Positions 42,962 to 52,123 of a DNA stretch of 64,000 nucleotides are shown piece by piece. Where the stretch lies: the NCBI GenBank assembly GCA_002110465.1, contig NEED01000023.1, forward strand, positions 124,001 through 188,000. The letters run 5' to 3'. The notes below the pieces were generated by a model. The model did not search any database. It was not told where the DNA came from and saw nothing but the letters and a program-made list of their open reading frames with translations. Numbering within the stretch: position 1 is the stretch's first letter; the number at the start of each line of letters is the position of its first letter. Both the position numbers and the translations under genes were made by a program. Source of the DNA: an unicellular cyanobacterium SU2 (GTDB lineage: Bacteria; Cyanobacteriota; Cyanobacteriia; Cyanobacteriales; Microcystaceae).

Positions 42962-43450
42962 TCAACGCCGATAGGCTAACCAAAAAATCATTGCCGATAA
43001 AATAACCAGTAGTCCCGTAAGGGTTATCCAAATTATGATACTGAGGCTGGCCGATGATCGCAATGCTAACAACAGCCATCCAATCAGGAGAACCACAATC
43101 ATGCCTGACATCATCGGCAAATAACCGTCTCCTAAGTTAGGTCGAACTACCATCCATCGATAACCTGTCCAACGCCAAGACCGCTTATAAGGATAACTTG
43201 ATGATAACTGTTCGATGGTCTGTCCGTTTTCTTCAACGACAAATATTTGCTGACACCGATCACAGCCAAAGGCTTCGGTGAGGACAATTGGTAATAGACG
43301 ACCTCGTCGCCGACAGGGACAAGGATAGTCATTACTTAAATCTATTTTTACAGGCTTTTGAGGTCGCACAAGTGTCAGTTTAGTCGATCCAAAATTAGCT
43401 CTATATAGTATAGTCTCTAATTCCCGACTACCGAATCGTAGCTTAATCAA
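42962..43450 (-). CDS. Zinc-ribbon-like membrane protein of unknown function
   Basis: A 162-residue cyanobacterial protein. Residues about 40-75 contain CPCRRRG and GCDRCQQIF, two Cys pairs likely to form a zinc ribbon; the part before is a short beta-rich segment (KLTLVRPQKPVKIDL). Two hydrophobic helices (about 112-132 and 137-158) close the protein, so the ribbon should face the cytoplasm. It lies 10 bp upstream of the ProA-like gene in the same direction and is probably co-transcribed with it. Function unknown. Confidence 0.7.
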   Translation of the reverse strand: MIKLRFGSRELETILYRANFGSTKLTLVRPQKPVKIDLSNDYPCPCRRRGRLLPIVLTEAFGCDRCQQIFVVEENGQTIEQLSSSYPYKRSWRWTGYRWMVVRPNLGDGYLPMMSGMIVVLLIGWLLLALRSSASLSIIIWITLTGLLVILSAMIFWLAYRR

Positions 43451-43558
43451 TCTCTTTCCCCTTCCTCGACCTTGAGGCTAAAGTTAACGGCTACTCCTAA
43501 TCCTAGAAGCCTAATATCCATTAGCCAGGGATTTGAATAATTTCTCAAACTTTCTAAA

Positions 43559-43629
43559 GCGGGTAACGCGATTCGAACGCGCGACATTCACCTTGGCAAG
43601 GTGACGCTCTACCGCTGAGCTATACCCGC
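43559..43629 (-). tRNA. tRNA-Gly (GCC anticodon)
   Basis: A 71-nt cloverleaf on the minus strand: acceptor GCGGGTA/TACCCGC, D-arm AGCTCAGCGGTAGAGC, anticodon loop TTGCCAA (anticodon GCC), T-arm CGCGTTCGAATCGCG. CCA is not encoded. Confidence 0.95.
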
Positions 43630-43673
43630 GCTTTTTTTATCATTCTCCTTATTATTTCATAAAGATCTGAAAC

Positions 43674-43958
43674 TTGTCAACTATCTTGAACCGTCTTTAC
43701 ACTACTAATAAGGATAAGGATCTAATTGAGGGGGTTTCTATGGGAGTATGGATAACAACTGTTTGTATTCTGTTCGTTTTATTCCAACTGTTTGAGTGGC
43801 TCAAAGGGTTTATGTTGCCTTTGCCTATTTACGTTTTAGCTGGAGCTTTTTTAGCGATCGCCTCTAATTATGAAAAGGGACTGGGTGCATTACTCAAACC
43901 AAATGGGTTTACTGCTCAACCTTTACACAATAATCCAGAAAACTCCCCCAACGACTGA
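43674..43958 (+). CDS. Small two-helix membrane protein
   Basis: Up to 94 residues; the start is uncertain. A TTG at 43674 gives a basic 21-residue leader (LNRLYTTNKDKDLIEG), while the ATG at 43740 gives MGVWITTV directly at the first membrane helix. Two hydrophobic helices (about 26-43 and 48-66 from the long start) are followed by a polar tail. I do not recognise the family. It converges with prk across a shared hairpin. Confidence 0.6.
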   Translation: MSTILNRLYTTNKDKDLIEGVSMGVWITTVCILFVLFQLFEWLKGFMLPLPIYVLAGAFLAIASNYEKGLGALLKPNGFTAQPLHNNPENSPND

Positions 43959-43968
43959 TAACTGTAAA

Positions 43969-44009
43969 ACTCCCCCGTTAAGATGGCTTTTGGCCTTTGA
44001 CGGAGGAGT
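43969..44009. terminator. Hairpin between convergent genes
   Basis: ACTCCCCCGTTA (43969-43980) pairs with TGACGGAGGAGT (43998-44009) with two mismatches. A T run (TTATTTTTT) follows to the right. It probably terminates the small membrane protein gene and perhaps prk from the other side. Confidence 0.65.
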
Positions 44010-44035
44010 CTAGACGTTATTTTTTGACGCTAGCG

Positions 44036-45034
44036 TTATACTTGGGCAGCAACTTTCCCAGTAGCCGTTATTTTTTCGTAGGTTTCTCTCATTTTGAGTC
44101 CTACTAACACTTGGAACAAACCTGTTCCATTGTTAGAACCAGGATAATCTTTGTGTTGAAGTAACAATTCTGTCATTTCGCCATAGTATTTGGTTCCTGT
44201 TTTACTCAGATGGCTTTCAATATAAATCATTTCTTCAAGATTATCGAATTGACCATCCATTTCTAACATAGAGACTTCATTCCCCATAAAGTTGTCGGGG
44301 CCGTAGTACATCTTAATCCCTGGATAGGCACAAGTAAGTTTACGACCACAAGGACGCCAGTCAATGGTAGACCCTTCGTCAAATAAATAGGCAGGTTCAA
44401 AGTGAGAAATTCCTTCTTTCTCAATTAAGCGTACCCGTAAGAGCTTACTTTCATGATCTTCGATCAATTGAGTGGGTAACACTTGGATGACGACATCTGC
44501 GTATTGTTTCTGGGGTTCAATATAAGCCGAGAAGTCAGGCTTTCTAGCATTGATCGAAGCCAGTACATCTTCGTAGGTGTGTCCCCGTTCAGCCATATCT
44601 CGCTGAATTTTCCAGTTGATTTTAACTTCGTCGCTAATATCTAGATATACGCTAAAGTCAATTAACTCACGAACTCGCTCGTCATACAGAGGATGTAACC
44701 CTTCAATAACAACCACCTTATTCGGTTCTACCCGTTCTGGTGGATCAATCATTCCTGTTTCATGATTGTAAATTGGTTTGTCAATAGCTTGACCTGACTT
44801 AAGAGCTTTAATTTGCTCATACATGAGATCGAAGTTATTAGCCTTGGGGTTTAAGGCTGTGACTCCAGCCTTTTTTCTCCCTTGACGATCAAGACTATGG
44901 TAGTCATCTAGACAGATGACTGTCATAAATTCTTCGCCAAATAAGTCAGTTAAACGACGTAAAAAAGTTGATTTACCGCAGCCGGAATCTCCGGCGACCC
45001 CAATAAGAACCACGTGGTCTAGCTGAGTGGTCAT
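44036..45034 (-). CDS. prk: Phosphoribulokinase
   Basis: A 332-residue phosphoribulokinase when the ATG at 45034 (MTTQLDHVVLIG) is used; an upstream in-frame ATG would add six residues and is less likely. It makes ribulose-1,5-bisphosphate for Rubisco. The P-loop is GVAGDSGCGKSTF, whose Cys, with the Cys in VICLDDYHS, forms the redox pair that allows CP12/GAPDH-dependent light control. A second pair (CGRKLTC) is near the C-terminus. The catalytic YNHETG and VIEGLHPLYDERV blocks are intact. Divergent from kaiA across a 653-bp spacer. Confidence 0.97.
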   Translation of the reverse strand: MTTQLDHVVLIGVAGDSGCGKSTFLRRLTDLFGEEFMTVICLDDYHSLDRQGRKKAGVTALNPKANNFDLMYEQIKALKSGQAIDKPIYNHETGMIDPPERVEPNKVVVIEGLHPLYDERVRELIDFSVYLDISDEVKINWKIQRDMAERGHTYEDVLASINARKPDFSAYIEPQKQYADVVIQVLPTQLIEDHESKLLRVRLIEKEGISHFEPAYLFDEGSTIDWRPCGRKLTCAYPGIKMYYGPDNFMGNEVSMLEMDGQFDNLEEMIYIESHLSKTGTKYYGEMTELLLQHKDYPGSNNGTGLFQVLVGLKMRETYEKITATGKVAAQV

Positions 45035-45687
45035 AGTTCCCTCTAAATGCAAAACACCAATTTTTAATCTGGTTTAGTTACTATTTAATTAAATGCTTCA
45101 ACCAGTGAAGCCTTAATTTTCGAGCCTTGCGTTACTCCTTTAATAGGGTTAAGCTCTTGTCTCTTGGTTGATGATAACCTTAATTGAGACAAAATTCCTA
45201 ATAAAAAGTCTCTTGTTCTCACAAGGCTTTGGCAAGTTCGAGTAAGTTGAGTATTTGATAGTGAACTACCGAAGGCTAAAATCTAAGATTACAACATTCG
45301 ATTTTCTACCTAAAGGGTGGGGTTTTGTGAGAAGAAACACAATAAACCTTACACTCTAAACAATAGGCCAGTCCCTCGTTCTCAAGGGAAGAACACGGTT
45401 GTCTCAAAGGGCTTTGCTTTATCTGTGTTTAGCTTGATTTCCCCTATTTAATCGCCGTGTCAAGATGGTTGATCGTATCTCAAGCACTGCTAACAATTAA
45501 TCCCAACGTTGACTTTAGACAACGCAAGGCTTGTGCGAGCAGGTCTAAATACTGACTATGGATTTTACCAGAATGGTATTCCTCTTCACAAGACTTTTGT
45601 TTGAAAGAATCAATGAGAACAAATGTTCAGTTTGCTATGGTAAGATAGTCAGGATTTATTACCTAAAGGTTAGGTTGTTCAACAAAA
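45035..45687. other. Long divergent spacer between prk and kaiA
   Basis: No credible coding frame is seen in 653 bp. It must hold the promoters and leaders of both prk and the kai cluster, two systems with daily rhythms. I see no named RNA motif; several short inverted words are present but none forms a convincing long stem. TATGGTAAGATAG near 45637 could be part of the kaiA promoter. Confidence 0.5.
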
Positions 45688-46593
45688 ATGGAACAGAGTT
45701 CCTGTAGCATTCTTTTAGTAGAAGATAAATTAGACAACATTGAGTTGTTACAGAAGCTTTTAGCCCAAGCTCAACATAGTTCCTTGGCTCAAGGATTGAC
45801 ATTTCCGGTTACTTGTGTCAGCAGTCTCGACCAAGCCATAACAGTCCTGACTAAATTGGAAAATGGGTTTGATCTGATTCTCCTCAACTTAGATTTACCT
45901 GATAGTCAAGGAATAAATACCCTAGTCAAAATACGAGAACAATTGGCTAATATTCCCATTATTGTGGAGACTAACCAGGAAAATGAAACACTAATTGTTG
46001 AATCATTTCAGTTGGGGGCTGATGGGTATTTGCAAATTTCAACCCTTGACAGTAACTTATTAATCTATGAACTTCGCTTAGCGATTGAAAGACAGTATTA
46101 TCGAACTAAATTAGCTCAACAACAACAACAGCAGCAACAAATCAGAGAATTTGCTGAATTGGAATCCTGGGGAAATTTTAGGCACAAAACAGGGATTACA
46201 GCAAGAATGTTTGGCTCAGAGAGCTTGAAGGAAAGTTTGCCCGATATTTTTCTCGAATTTTCTCGAACCTATGGAAATTTACTTGACCTTGCCTTAGAAC
46301 AACGAGCGTTCAAAGTGGATCATCATGTATCAGAACAATTGAGAGCATTAGCTGATAAATTGGGATTTGTAAAAGCAAGTCCTAGAGATGCCATAGAAAT
46401 TCACACTAAGATTCTGAAAGACAAAAATAAAGATGTTCCTCTTGCTAAAGCGCAAGCTTATGTATCCGAAGGAAGACTGATGATTTTGGAACTTATGGGC
46501 TATTTGGCTTCATTTTATCGAAAATATTATATTGGATTGAGCAATATTAATCTCTCTTCCCAGCAGCGAACTTTTCCCAAGAATTATGAGTAA
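45688..46593 (+). CDS. kaiA: Circadian clock protein KaiA
   Basis: A 301-residue KaiA. The N-terminal 135 residues form a pseudo-receiver domain (CSILLVEDKLDNIELLQKLL; LILLNLDLPDSQG), and after a Gln-rich linker (LAQQQQQQQQIREF) the C-terminal four-helix bundle (SLKESLPDIFLEFSRTYGNL; RALADKLGFVKASPRDAIEIH; AYVSEGRLMILELMGYLASFYRKYY) is the part that binds the KaiC A-loop and promotes autophosphorylation. Length is close to the 284 of Synechococcus elongatus. The stop codon overlaps the kaiB start by eight bases, so KaiA and KaiB are translationally coupled here. Confidence 0.95.
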   Translation: MEQSSCSILLVEDKLDNIELLQKLLAQAQHSSLAQGLTFPVTCVSSLDQAITVLTKLENGFDLILLNLDLPDSQGINTLVKIREQLANIPIIVETNQENETLIVESFQLGADGYLQISTLDSNLLIYELRLAIERQYYRTKLAQQQQQQQQIREFAELESWGNFRHKTGITARMFGSESLKESLPDIFLEFSRTYGNLLDLALEQRAFKVDHHVSEQLRALADKLGFVKASPRDAIEIHTKILKDKNKDVPLAKAQAYVSEGRLMILELMGYLASFYRKYYIGLSNINLSSQQRTFPKNYE

Positions 46594-46876
46594 ACATCTT
46601 CTACTTAAATTGTATATAACCGGAAACACAGCCAACTCTCAACGGGCGATCGCTAACCTGTTGCGACTGTGTCATGAGGAACTCAACGATCAGTACAGTG
46701 TTGAAATTATTGATGTTCTAGAACAACCCCAGGAAGCTGAAAAGGCTAAAGTCCTCGTTACTCCTACTTTAGTTAAAGAGCTACCTCCTCCTATCCAACG
46801 AATTATTGGAGACTTGTCTAATACCAAAAAAGTCTTATTTGGCTTAGATTTAATCGACGAAAGTCTTAAGTCCTAA
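46586..46876 (+). CDS. kaiB: Circadian clock protein KaiB
   Basis: A 96-residue KaiB, a fold-switching thioredoxin-like protein that binds phosphorylated KaiC and sequesters KaiA. Key conserved segments are LKLYITGNTANSQRAI, IDVLEQPQEAEKAKVLVTPTL and PPPIQRIIGDLSNTKKVLFGLDL. It is a little shorter than the usual 102 residues: the acidic C-terminal tail is mostly lost (ends DESLKS). It starts inside the last codons of kaiA and is followed by a 192-bp gap before kaiC. Confidence 0.95.
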   Translation: MSKHLLLKLYITGNTANSQRAIANLLRLCHEELNDQYSVEIIDVLEQPQEAEKAKVLVTPTLVKELPPPIQRIIGDLSNTKKVLFGLDLIDESLKS

Positions 46877-47068
46877 TAAATTTATTCACAAATTGGTAAA
46901 GGGACATAGGGGGAAGTTTTTAATTTGTGACGTGATGAGAGACTGATATACTAAAAAGCCTAATGCTCTAACCTGATTGGCAATATTACCAACAAACAGG
47001 CACAATAAATATCGGACAATTTACCATTACCATTACTTACCACTGACTGACCAACAATTAAGTAGCTG

Positions 47069-48583
47069 ATGAGTCAAGATAACGAACAGGACTATATCGA
47101 GAAATTGGAGACCGCCATTCCAGGCTTTGATTTTTTATCCGTTGGCGGACTTCCTAAAGGTCGAGCAACTTTAGTCGCAGGGACGGCGGGAAGTTCTAAG
47201 ACTGTCTTTGCTTGTCAGTTTCTCGCCGAAGGGATTAAACGAGGAGAAAACGGGGTATTTGTTACCTTTGAAGAACCCCCTAAAGCGTTACGAAAAAATA
47301 TGCGAGGGTTTGGTTGGAATATTGCTCAGTGGGAAGAAGAACGAAAATGGGCATTTGTGGACGCTTCTCCCCAACCAGGAGATAGGCCTTTGGTGACAGG
47401 AGAATATGATCTAGGAGCGTTAATTGCTCGTATTGAATTCGCTATCCGTAAATATGATGCTAAGCGGGTTTCGTTAGATTCCTTGGGGGCTATTTTTAGC
47501 CATTTAGCCGATAGCGCACAGGTTCGTAGTGATCTGTTTCGTCTAGCATCGGCTTTACGAGAATTGGGTGTCACAGCTATTATGACAGCCGAACGTACCG
47601 AGGAATATGGAGATATTAGCCGCTATGGTGTAGAAGAGTTTGTCGCCGACAATGTGGTCATTTTACGTAACGTTCTCGCTGATGAAAAGCGTCGCCGTAC
47701 TATTGAAATTCTCAAGTATCGGGGGACAGATCACCAAAAAGGAGAATATCCATTTACCATTATTCCTAAGCGTGGGGTAGTGATTATTCCTCTATCAGCC
47801 ATTGAATTGGAACAGAAATCATCCAATATTCGTATTACGTCTGGAAGCGAGGAATTAGATCGAATGTGTGGGGGCGGGTTTTTCCGAGATTCTATCATCC
47901 TAGTTTCAGGGGCAACAGGAACTGGTAAAACCTTGATGGTGACGGAATTTATGGCCGGCGGGGTCATGAATAATGAACGATGTTTAGTCTTTGCTTTTGA
48001 AGAAAGTCGTGAACAGTTATTCCGAAACGCAACAGGTTGGGGGGTTGATTTTGAGAAAATGGAACAAGAAGGGAAGTTGAAAGTGGTCTGTCGTTATCCT
48101 GAAACGACAGGGCTAGAAAATCATCTAATTATGATGAAGGAAATCATAGAACAATTCAAACCGAATCGAGTAGCAGTCGATAGTCTTTCTGCACTAGAAA
48201 GAGTATCTACATTAAAAGGGTTTCGAGAGTTTATTATTGGCTTAACATCTTTTATTAAACAACAAGAAGTTGGGGGATTATTTACGTCAACAACACCGAC
48301 TTTATTAGGGGGATCTTCTATTACCGAAGCTCATATTTCTACCATTACTGACTCAATTATTTTACTTCGTTATGTGGAAATGTATGGGGAAATGCGACGA
48401 GGAGTTACCGTGTTAAAAATGCGTGGTTCTATGCACGATAAGGATATCCGTGAGTTTTCAATTGATCATAAAGGAATGCACATCGGGAAACCCTTCCGTA
48501 ATGTCACAGGAATTCTTGCCGGCAGTCCGATATATACTGCTCAAAGTGAAGTAGACCGCCTTAGCACTATGTTTGAAGAGTAA
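47069..48583 (+). CDS. kaiC: Circadian clock kinase/ATPase KaiC
   Basis: A 504-residue duplicated RecA-type ATPase. CI has the P-loop region LVAGTAGSSKTVFA, with a Ser in place of the second P-loop Gly as in several cyanobacterial KaiC, and CII has VSGATGTGKTLMV. The phosphorylation sites equivalent to S. elongatus Ser431/Thr432 are Ser424/Thr425 in AHISTITDS. Catalytic glutamates occur in TFEEPPK and AFEESRE. The C-terminal A-loop is present but the tail ends early (RLSTMFEE). With KaiA and KaiB it forms the post-translational oscillator. Confidence 0.97.
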   Translation: MSQDNEQDYIEKLETAIPGFDFLSVGGLPKGRATLVAGTAGSSKTVFACQFLAEGIKRGENGVFVTFEEPPKALRKNMRGFGWNIAQWEEERKWAFVDASPQPGDRPLVTGEYDLGALIARIEFAIRKYDAKRVSLDSLGAIFSHLADSAQVRSDLFRLASALRELGVTAIMTAERTEEYGDISRYGVEEFVADNVVILRNVLADEKRRRTIEILKYRGTDHQKGEYPFTIIPKRGVVIIPLSAIELEQKSSNIRITSGSEELDRMCGGGFFRDSIILVSGATGTGKTLMVTEFMAGGVMNNERCLVFAFEESREQLFRNATGWGVDFEKMEQEGKLKVVCRYPETTGLENHLIMMKEIIEQFKPNRVAVDSLSALERVSTLKGFREFIIGLTSFIKQQEVGGLFTSTTPTLLGGSSITEAHISTITDSIILLRYVEMYGEMRRGVTVLKMRGSMHDKDIREFSIDHKGMHIGKPFRNVTGILAGSPIYTAQSEVDRLSTMFEE

Positions 48584-48746
48584 TTGATTTCATTAAACTA
48601 AATTACATTTCTCCTACAAAAGAGCAGTAATTGTTGATTGTTGAAGGAGACTAAAGCCTCAACTACTTGCTACTGAGCGAAGCCGAAGTACAAATTTTTA
48701 TTTTTAGAACTAATCATTAAAACTGATTAATTGTCAAGTTTTCTTG

Positions 48747-49592
48747 TTACAATAAACGGCGAATATTTTGTTGATAAGCTTGGTTATCAAGACCATCTCC
48801 TTGATAAGCTCTTTGATCATCAACGGCTCGACTTAATGCTCTAACTCGATCAGAAGTTGCGGGATGGGTACTTAAAAAATCAGGAGCAGAAGACCCACTT
48901 TTTTGCATTAATTTCTGCATAAAAGTTACCATGCCAATGGGAGCATAGCCAGCATTTCGTAAGTTTCTTAATCCTAATTGATCTGCCTCTAATTCGGCTT
49001 CTCTACTATGGGGAAGATTGACCCCTAATTGTACTCCTAATTGAACAATTGTATTTTCTCTTAAACCAGCAGCTGACATTAACCCTTGGGAAATAGCAAC
49101 ATCTCGCATTTGATTGATAGAGTGACGAGCAGTAATGTGAGCAATTTCATGAGCGACAACACTGGCTAATTCGGCCTCGTTTTCTGCGGTGGCTATTAAC
49201 CCCGTATTAATATAGACAAATCCCCCCATCGTAGCAAAAGCATTGATCGATCTATCATCAACGACTTGAAAGGTATAGGGAAGATTAGGACGTTGACTGG
49301 TGCGGGCTAACCTTTGTCCTATTCGCTCAATTTTTTGGGTTAATTCCTGATTTCTCGAAGGGCGAAATTGACCGGTGCGAATTAATTCATCATTGATTTG
49401 TTTCCCATATTTAACTTCTTGGGAATCAGACATTGTTGATAATTGAATCACTTGAACGCCTTGGAAAAGTAGCTCTAACCAAGACTGACTATAACTTGGT
49501 TGAATATTAGTTAGGATAACGCCTAGTGTTACCAGTAAAGAAAGACAAGAATAAAACCAGGAACGACGAGAAATAAAAAAAGCTTTAATCAT
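48747..49592 (-). CDS. Exported M48-family metalloprotease
   Basis: A 281-residue zinc metalloprotease with an N-terminal signal peptide (about 1-36, ending SYS-QS). The gluzincin motif is HEIAHITARH, with the third ligand in SREAELEADQLGL, and the substrate strand lies in FATMGGFVYINTGLI. The architecture matches periplasmic BepA/YfgC-like or Oma1-like M48 proteases that handle misfolded envelope proteins, without the TPR part of BepA. Convergent with kaiC. Confidence 0.92.
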   Translation of the reverse strand: MIKAFFISRRSWFYSCLSLLVTLGVILTNIQPSYSQSWLELLFQGVQVIQLSTMSDSQEVKYGKQINDELIRTGQFRPSRNQELTQKIERIGQRLARTSQRPNLPYTFQVVDDRSINAFATMGGFVYINTGLIATAENEAELASVVAHEIAHITARHSINQMRDVAISQGLMSAAGLRENTIVQLGVQLGVNLPHSREAELEADQLGLRNLRNAGYAPIGMVTFMQKLMQKSGSSAPDFLSTHPATSDRVRALSRAVDDQRAYQGDGLDNQAYQQNIRRLL

Positions 49593-49911
49593 AGTTGATT
49601 CGTCAAGAAGCTAGATAAACAGGCAAAATGAGTTATTCCTAGTCTATCGCTGTTGAGTATGTCTAGGATAACTAATTTGTTACACCTGGGGGATCGTCTA
49701 CTCAGTCAGTAGACATCATTAAACGTCAAAGATAAAAGTGCGTAGTTGAGTCTTGAGTTTTGAGAAAATAAAGAGGGAAAGCCTGACCATAACTGCCTAC
49801 AAACTTAGCTGTATTTTTGTCCATCTACTGATTAATTTACCGTATTCGTTAAGCTAAAAGAAGTTGTTATCCTGAAAAAATTGAGTGAGACAATTCTCAT
49901 GTAATTACTGT

Positions 49912-50298
49912 ATGAACGTCGATAATTGGTTGATTTATAAAGAATTTCGCTTTGAAGCTGCTCATCGTTTACCTAACCATGATGGTAAATGTCGTCGTCT
50001 CCACGGTCATAGTTGGGTAGGACGGATCTATGTTCAAAGCGATCGCCTGATTCAAGAAGGGGCTAAACAAGGGATGGTTATTGATTTTGGCGATATCCAA
50101 AAGTATTTAGAGCCTCTATTAGCAAAGTTTTTGGATCACTATTACCTTAACGAAACCACTGGATTAGAAAATCCCACCTCTGAGGCGATCGCCCAGTGGA
50201 TCTTTAATAAACTTGAAGTAGCAGGACTTCCAGGACTTCAAGGGGTAGAAATTCAAGAAACTTGTACTTCTGGAGCGCGATACACTAAAGCAACTTGA
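49912..50298 (+). CDS. queD: 6-carboxytetrahydropterin synthase (QueD family)
   Basis: The ATG at 49912 gives 128 residues (MNVDNWLIYKEFRFEAAHRL). Zinc ligands are His18, His31 and His33 (HRLP, LHGHSW) and the catalytic cysteine is Cys27 (DGKCRRLHGH); the pterin-binding part contains ETCTSGARY. It converts dihydroneopterin triphosphate to 6-carboxytetrahydropterin, the first committed step to queuosine/7-deazaguanine. The rest of the pathway is not in the window. A strong terminator follows. Confidence 0.93.
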   Translation: MNVDNWLIYKEFRFEAAHRLPNHDGKCRRLHGHSWVGRIYVQSDRLIQEGAKQGMVIDFGDIQKYLEPLLAKFLDHYYLNETTGLENPTSEAIAQWIFNKLEVAGLPGLQGVEIQETCTSGARYTKAT

Positions 50299-50330
50299 CG
50301 AGGGTCGGAGAATCGCAGATTTTACTAAGA

Positions 50331-50372
50331 AAAAAACGGGTTCAACTCCTATGAAAATCCCGTTTCTTTTGC
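50331..50372 (+). terminator. Rho-independent terminator after queD
   Basis: AAACGGG (50334-50340) pairs with CCCGTTT (50359-50365), followed by CTTTTGCTT; the A-rich left flank allows use from the opposite side too. Confidence 0.8.
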
Positions 50373-50409
50373 TTAATTTAGTTTAAATCAATCTGTAGTT
50401 AACAGTTAA

Positions 50410-50727
50410 CTAAATAACACCCGGACCTTTTCCCCCTTCAGTATTAATATCTTTTAATTCTTTGGCTCTCTCAACAGCTTCTGCTTCTTGCTTTTCTCGT
50501 AAATCCCCCGGTTCATTGACGTACATTTCGGGTTCAATAGCGTAGTTATTCAGTAGTCCTTCACGGCTAACGGTGTAACCACCAGTTGTATCCATACTTC
50601 CATGAGCTTCGGGTTTAGCTCTGAAGTTTTCGCCTTCTCTTTCCATACGTGCTGCTGTTTCAGCAGTAGTTAGATTACGGTCATAGTTAGCTGCTTGCTT
50701 TGCGTTATTTTCTGTTTCCTTAGTCAT
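50410..50727 (-). CDS. Small hydrophilic cyanobacterial protein
   Basis: A 105-residue protein that is very rich in Glu, Ala, Lys and Asn and appears mostly disordered. Recurrent words are TAETAARMEREGENFRAKPE and GSMDTTGGYTVSREGLLNNY. I have no family name for it. Its composition recalls small stress-related hydrophilic proteins (inference). It lies 59 bp downstream of the small membrane protein gene in the same direction. Confidence 0.65.
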   Translation of the reverse strand: MTKETENNAKQAANYDRNLTTAETAARMEREGENFRAKPEAHGSMDTTGGYTVSREGLLNNYAIEPEMYVNEPGDLREKQEAEAVERAKELKDINTEGGKGPGVI

Positions 50728-50786
50728 AATAATTTGCCTCGTGTAAATACTATTGATTAACGAATTTTAGGGTTGTCTTTATTTAT

Positions 50787-50975
50787 TTAACTTTGCTTAT
50801 CAACTTCAGGAATGATGTCAGGACGTTCCTTATCTTTCCAACCAACAGGACGTTTAGAATTGTACCAGGCAATAGAGCCAATAACAGCAGCCGCTAAAAA
50901 ACCAACGCCTAAAACAATGGTTGCTGCAAAAGGGAAATGAGATGTACTTGCGGAAAGTTCCATAAGGATTTTCAT
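50787..50975 (-). CDS. Single-helix membrane protein, possibly photosystem-associated
   Basis: A 62-residue protein (58 from the second ATG, MELSASTSHFPF) with one membrane helix (ATIVLGVGFLAAAVIGSIAWY) and a conserved-looking polar tail NSKRPVGWKDKERPDIIPEV. Size and layout are those of small thylakoid subunits; it reminds me of the Ssl2148/Psb35-type protein, but I cannot verify this. No signal peptide. Confidence 0.55.
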   Translation of the reverse strand: MKILMELSASTSHFPFAATIVLGVGFLAAAVIGSIAWYNSKRPVGWKDKERPDIIPEVDKQS

Positions 50976-52123
50976 TAATAGAATAGCCTCAGTAACGATA
51001 TTAAACTGCGTTACATAAATGCTATAAAAATCATTAAGTGATAATCAACTTCCTAATTGAGTATTTATTGATATGTCTAAAGATAGACAAAACAAAAATT
51101 TGCCAGTAAACTAGATTATTCAAGAATTTTCTAGAACTATCGAGGGCAATTATTGCATAAAGCCAGTTAAACTAATTTTTTGCCTGATTCATAAGGTTAA
51201 TGTGCGATCCATTCAAGTCGGAACTATTTCTATTGGAAGATACTAGAGAAGATAGGTTTTCTTCGAGGGGATTCATATCCTCACCCCTGACATGAATAAT
51301 AAAACCAATCGTACGATTCGTTGAGATGAAAAGTTTAGGTAATTAGCCCAAACGTAAATCTCGTAAGGCTCTTAGCCTTATAACTGTTAGTTAGTTGTCT
51401 AAAGGAGACACACTCGGATTCAAGGGAATAATTCCTGATAGTGACTGACAATACCCTTCGTTTGTAGATTTGTTACCTATGGATGAAAGCAGGGTATAAA
51501 GGGGAATCCTGGTTGAAACAGCAATCTAAGTCATTCCCTAAGTCAATTGGTCATGGTTAACGAAAGTGAACTATCGTCCTGAACCCTCAAAATTGTTAAG
51601 TAGCCAAACCTGTTTTATTAGGCTGCGTTCAAAAGAACAAGGTGAAAAGTGAAGATCTGGTTGGATCAATCACACAGAATCCTAAAAGTAACTTGGGGGA
51701 CAGATGGATCAAAGAGTAATCGGAGATTAGGGAGTAATCCTAAAACCTAAAGCCAATAATCCCTAACTAACGGAACATAGCTTCAATTACCGTATCTTAC
51801 AAGCGTACGCCTTTATACGCAGTCATGCTAACAATATTAATCTGGTCAATCTTGGTGATTGCTAGTAGTTTGAAGTATAGTTCAAAACTAGAGCAGATTT
51901 TAATCAATTAGCATTGGGGTGTTATGTCAAATATTCTTTGGTCTTGATTTGAATAAAATACCACCAACCACATCAGAGATTCAATTGTAGACTAGATAGA
52001 GGGAGCCGTAGCGTCAGTAAGCTCATTAACCACGAGGTTGGTGTGAGAAAACGTTTATTGAGTTTCTTCCTAGGTCATAGTTAGAACTAGACTTTGATAA
52101 TACCTACCCACTAATCGTAAACT
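50976..52123. other. 1.15-kb stretch without a gene, upstream of lysA
   Basis: No coding frame of note is present on either strand. The sequence is less AT-rich than other spacers here, and contains short inverted words such as AGGGG (51266-51270) with CCCCT (51284-51288). I do not recognise tmRNA, RNase P RNA, SRP RNA, a lysine riboswitch or Yfr motifs. It may hold an unlisted non-coding RNA or long leaders. Confidence 0.5.

Noticed and set aside
45035-45687. Replication origin near the clock genes
   Set aside because: No cluster of DnaA boxes or dnaN/dnaA neighbour was seen.
47160-47220. Defective CI P-loop in KaiC (GTAGSSKT)
   Set aside because: The missing second glycine looked odd, but similar GTAGSxKT forms are, as I recall, normal in KaiC of other cyanobacteria.
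51950-52123. Lysine riboswitch before lysA
   Set aside because: The conserved L-box words are not found in the leader.
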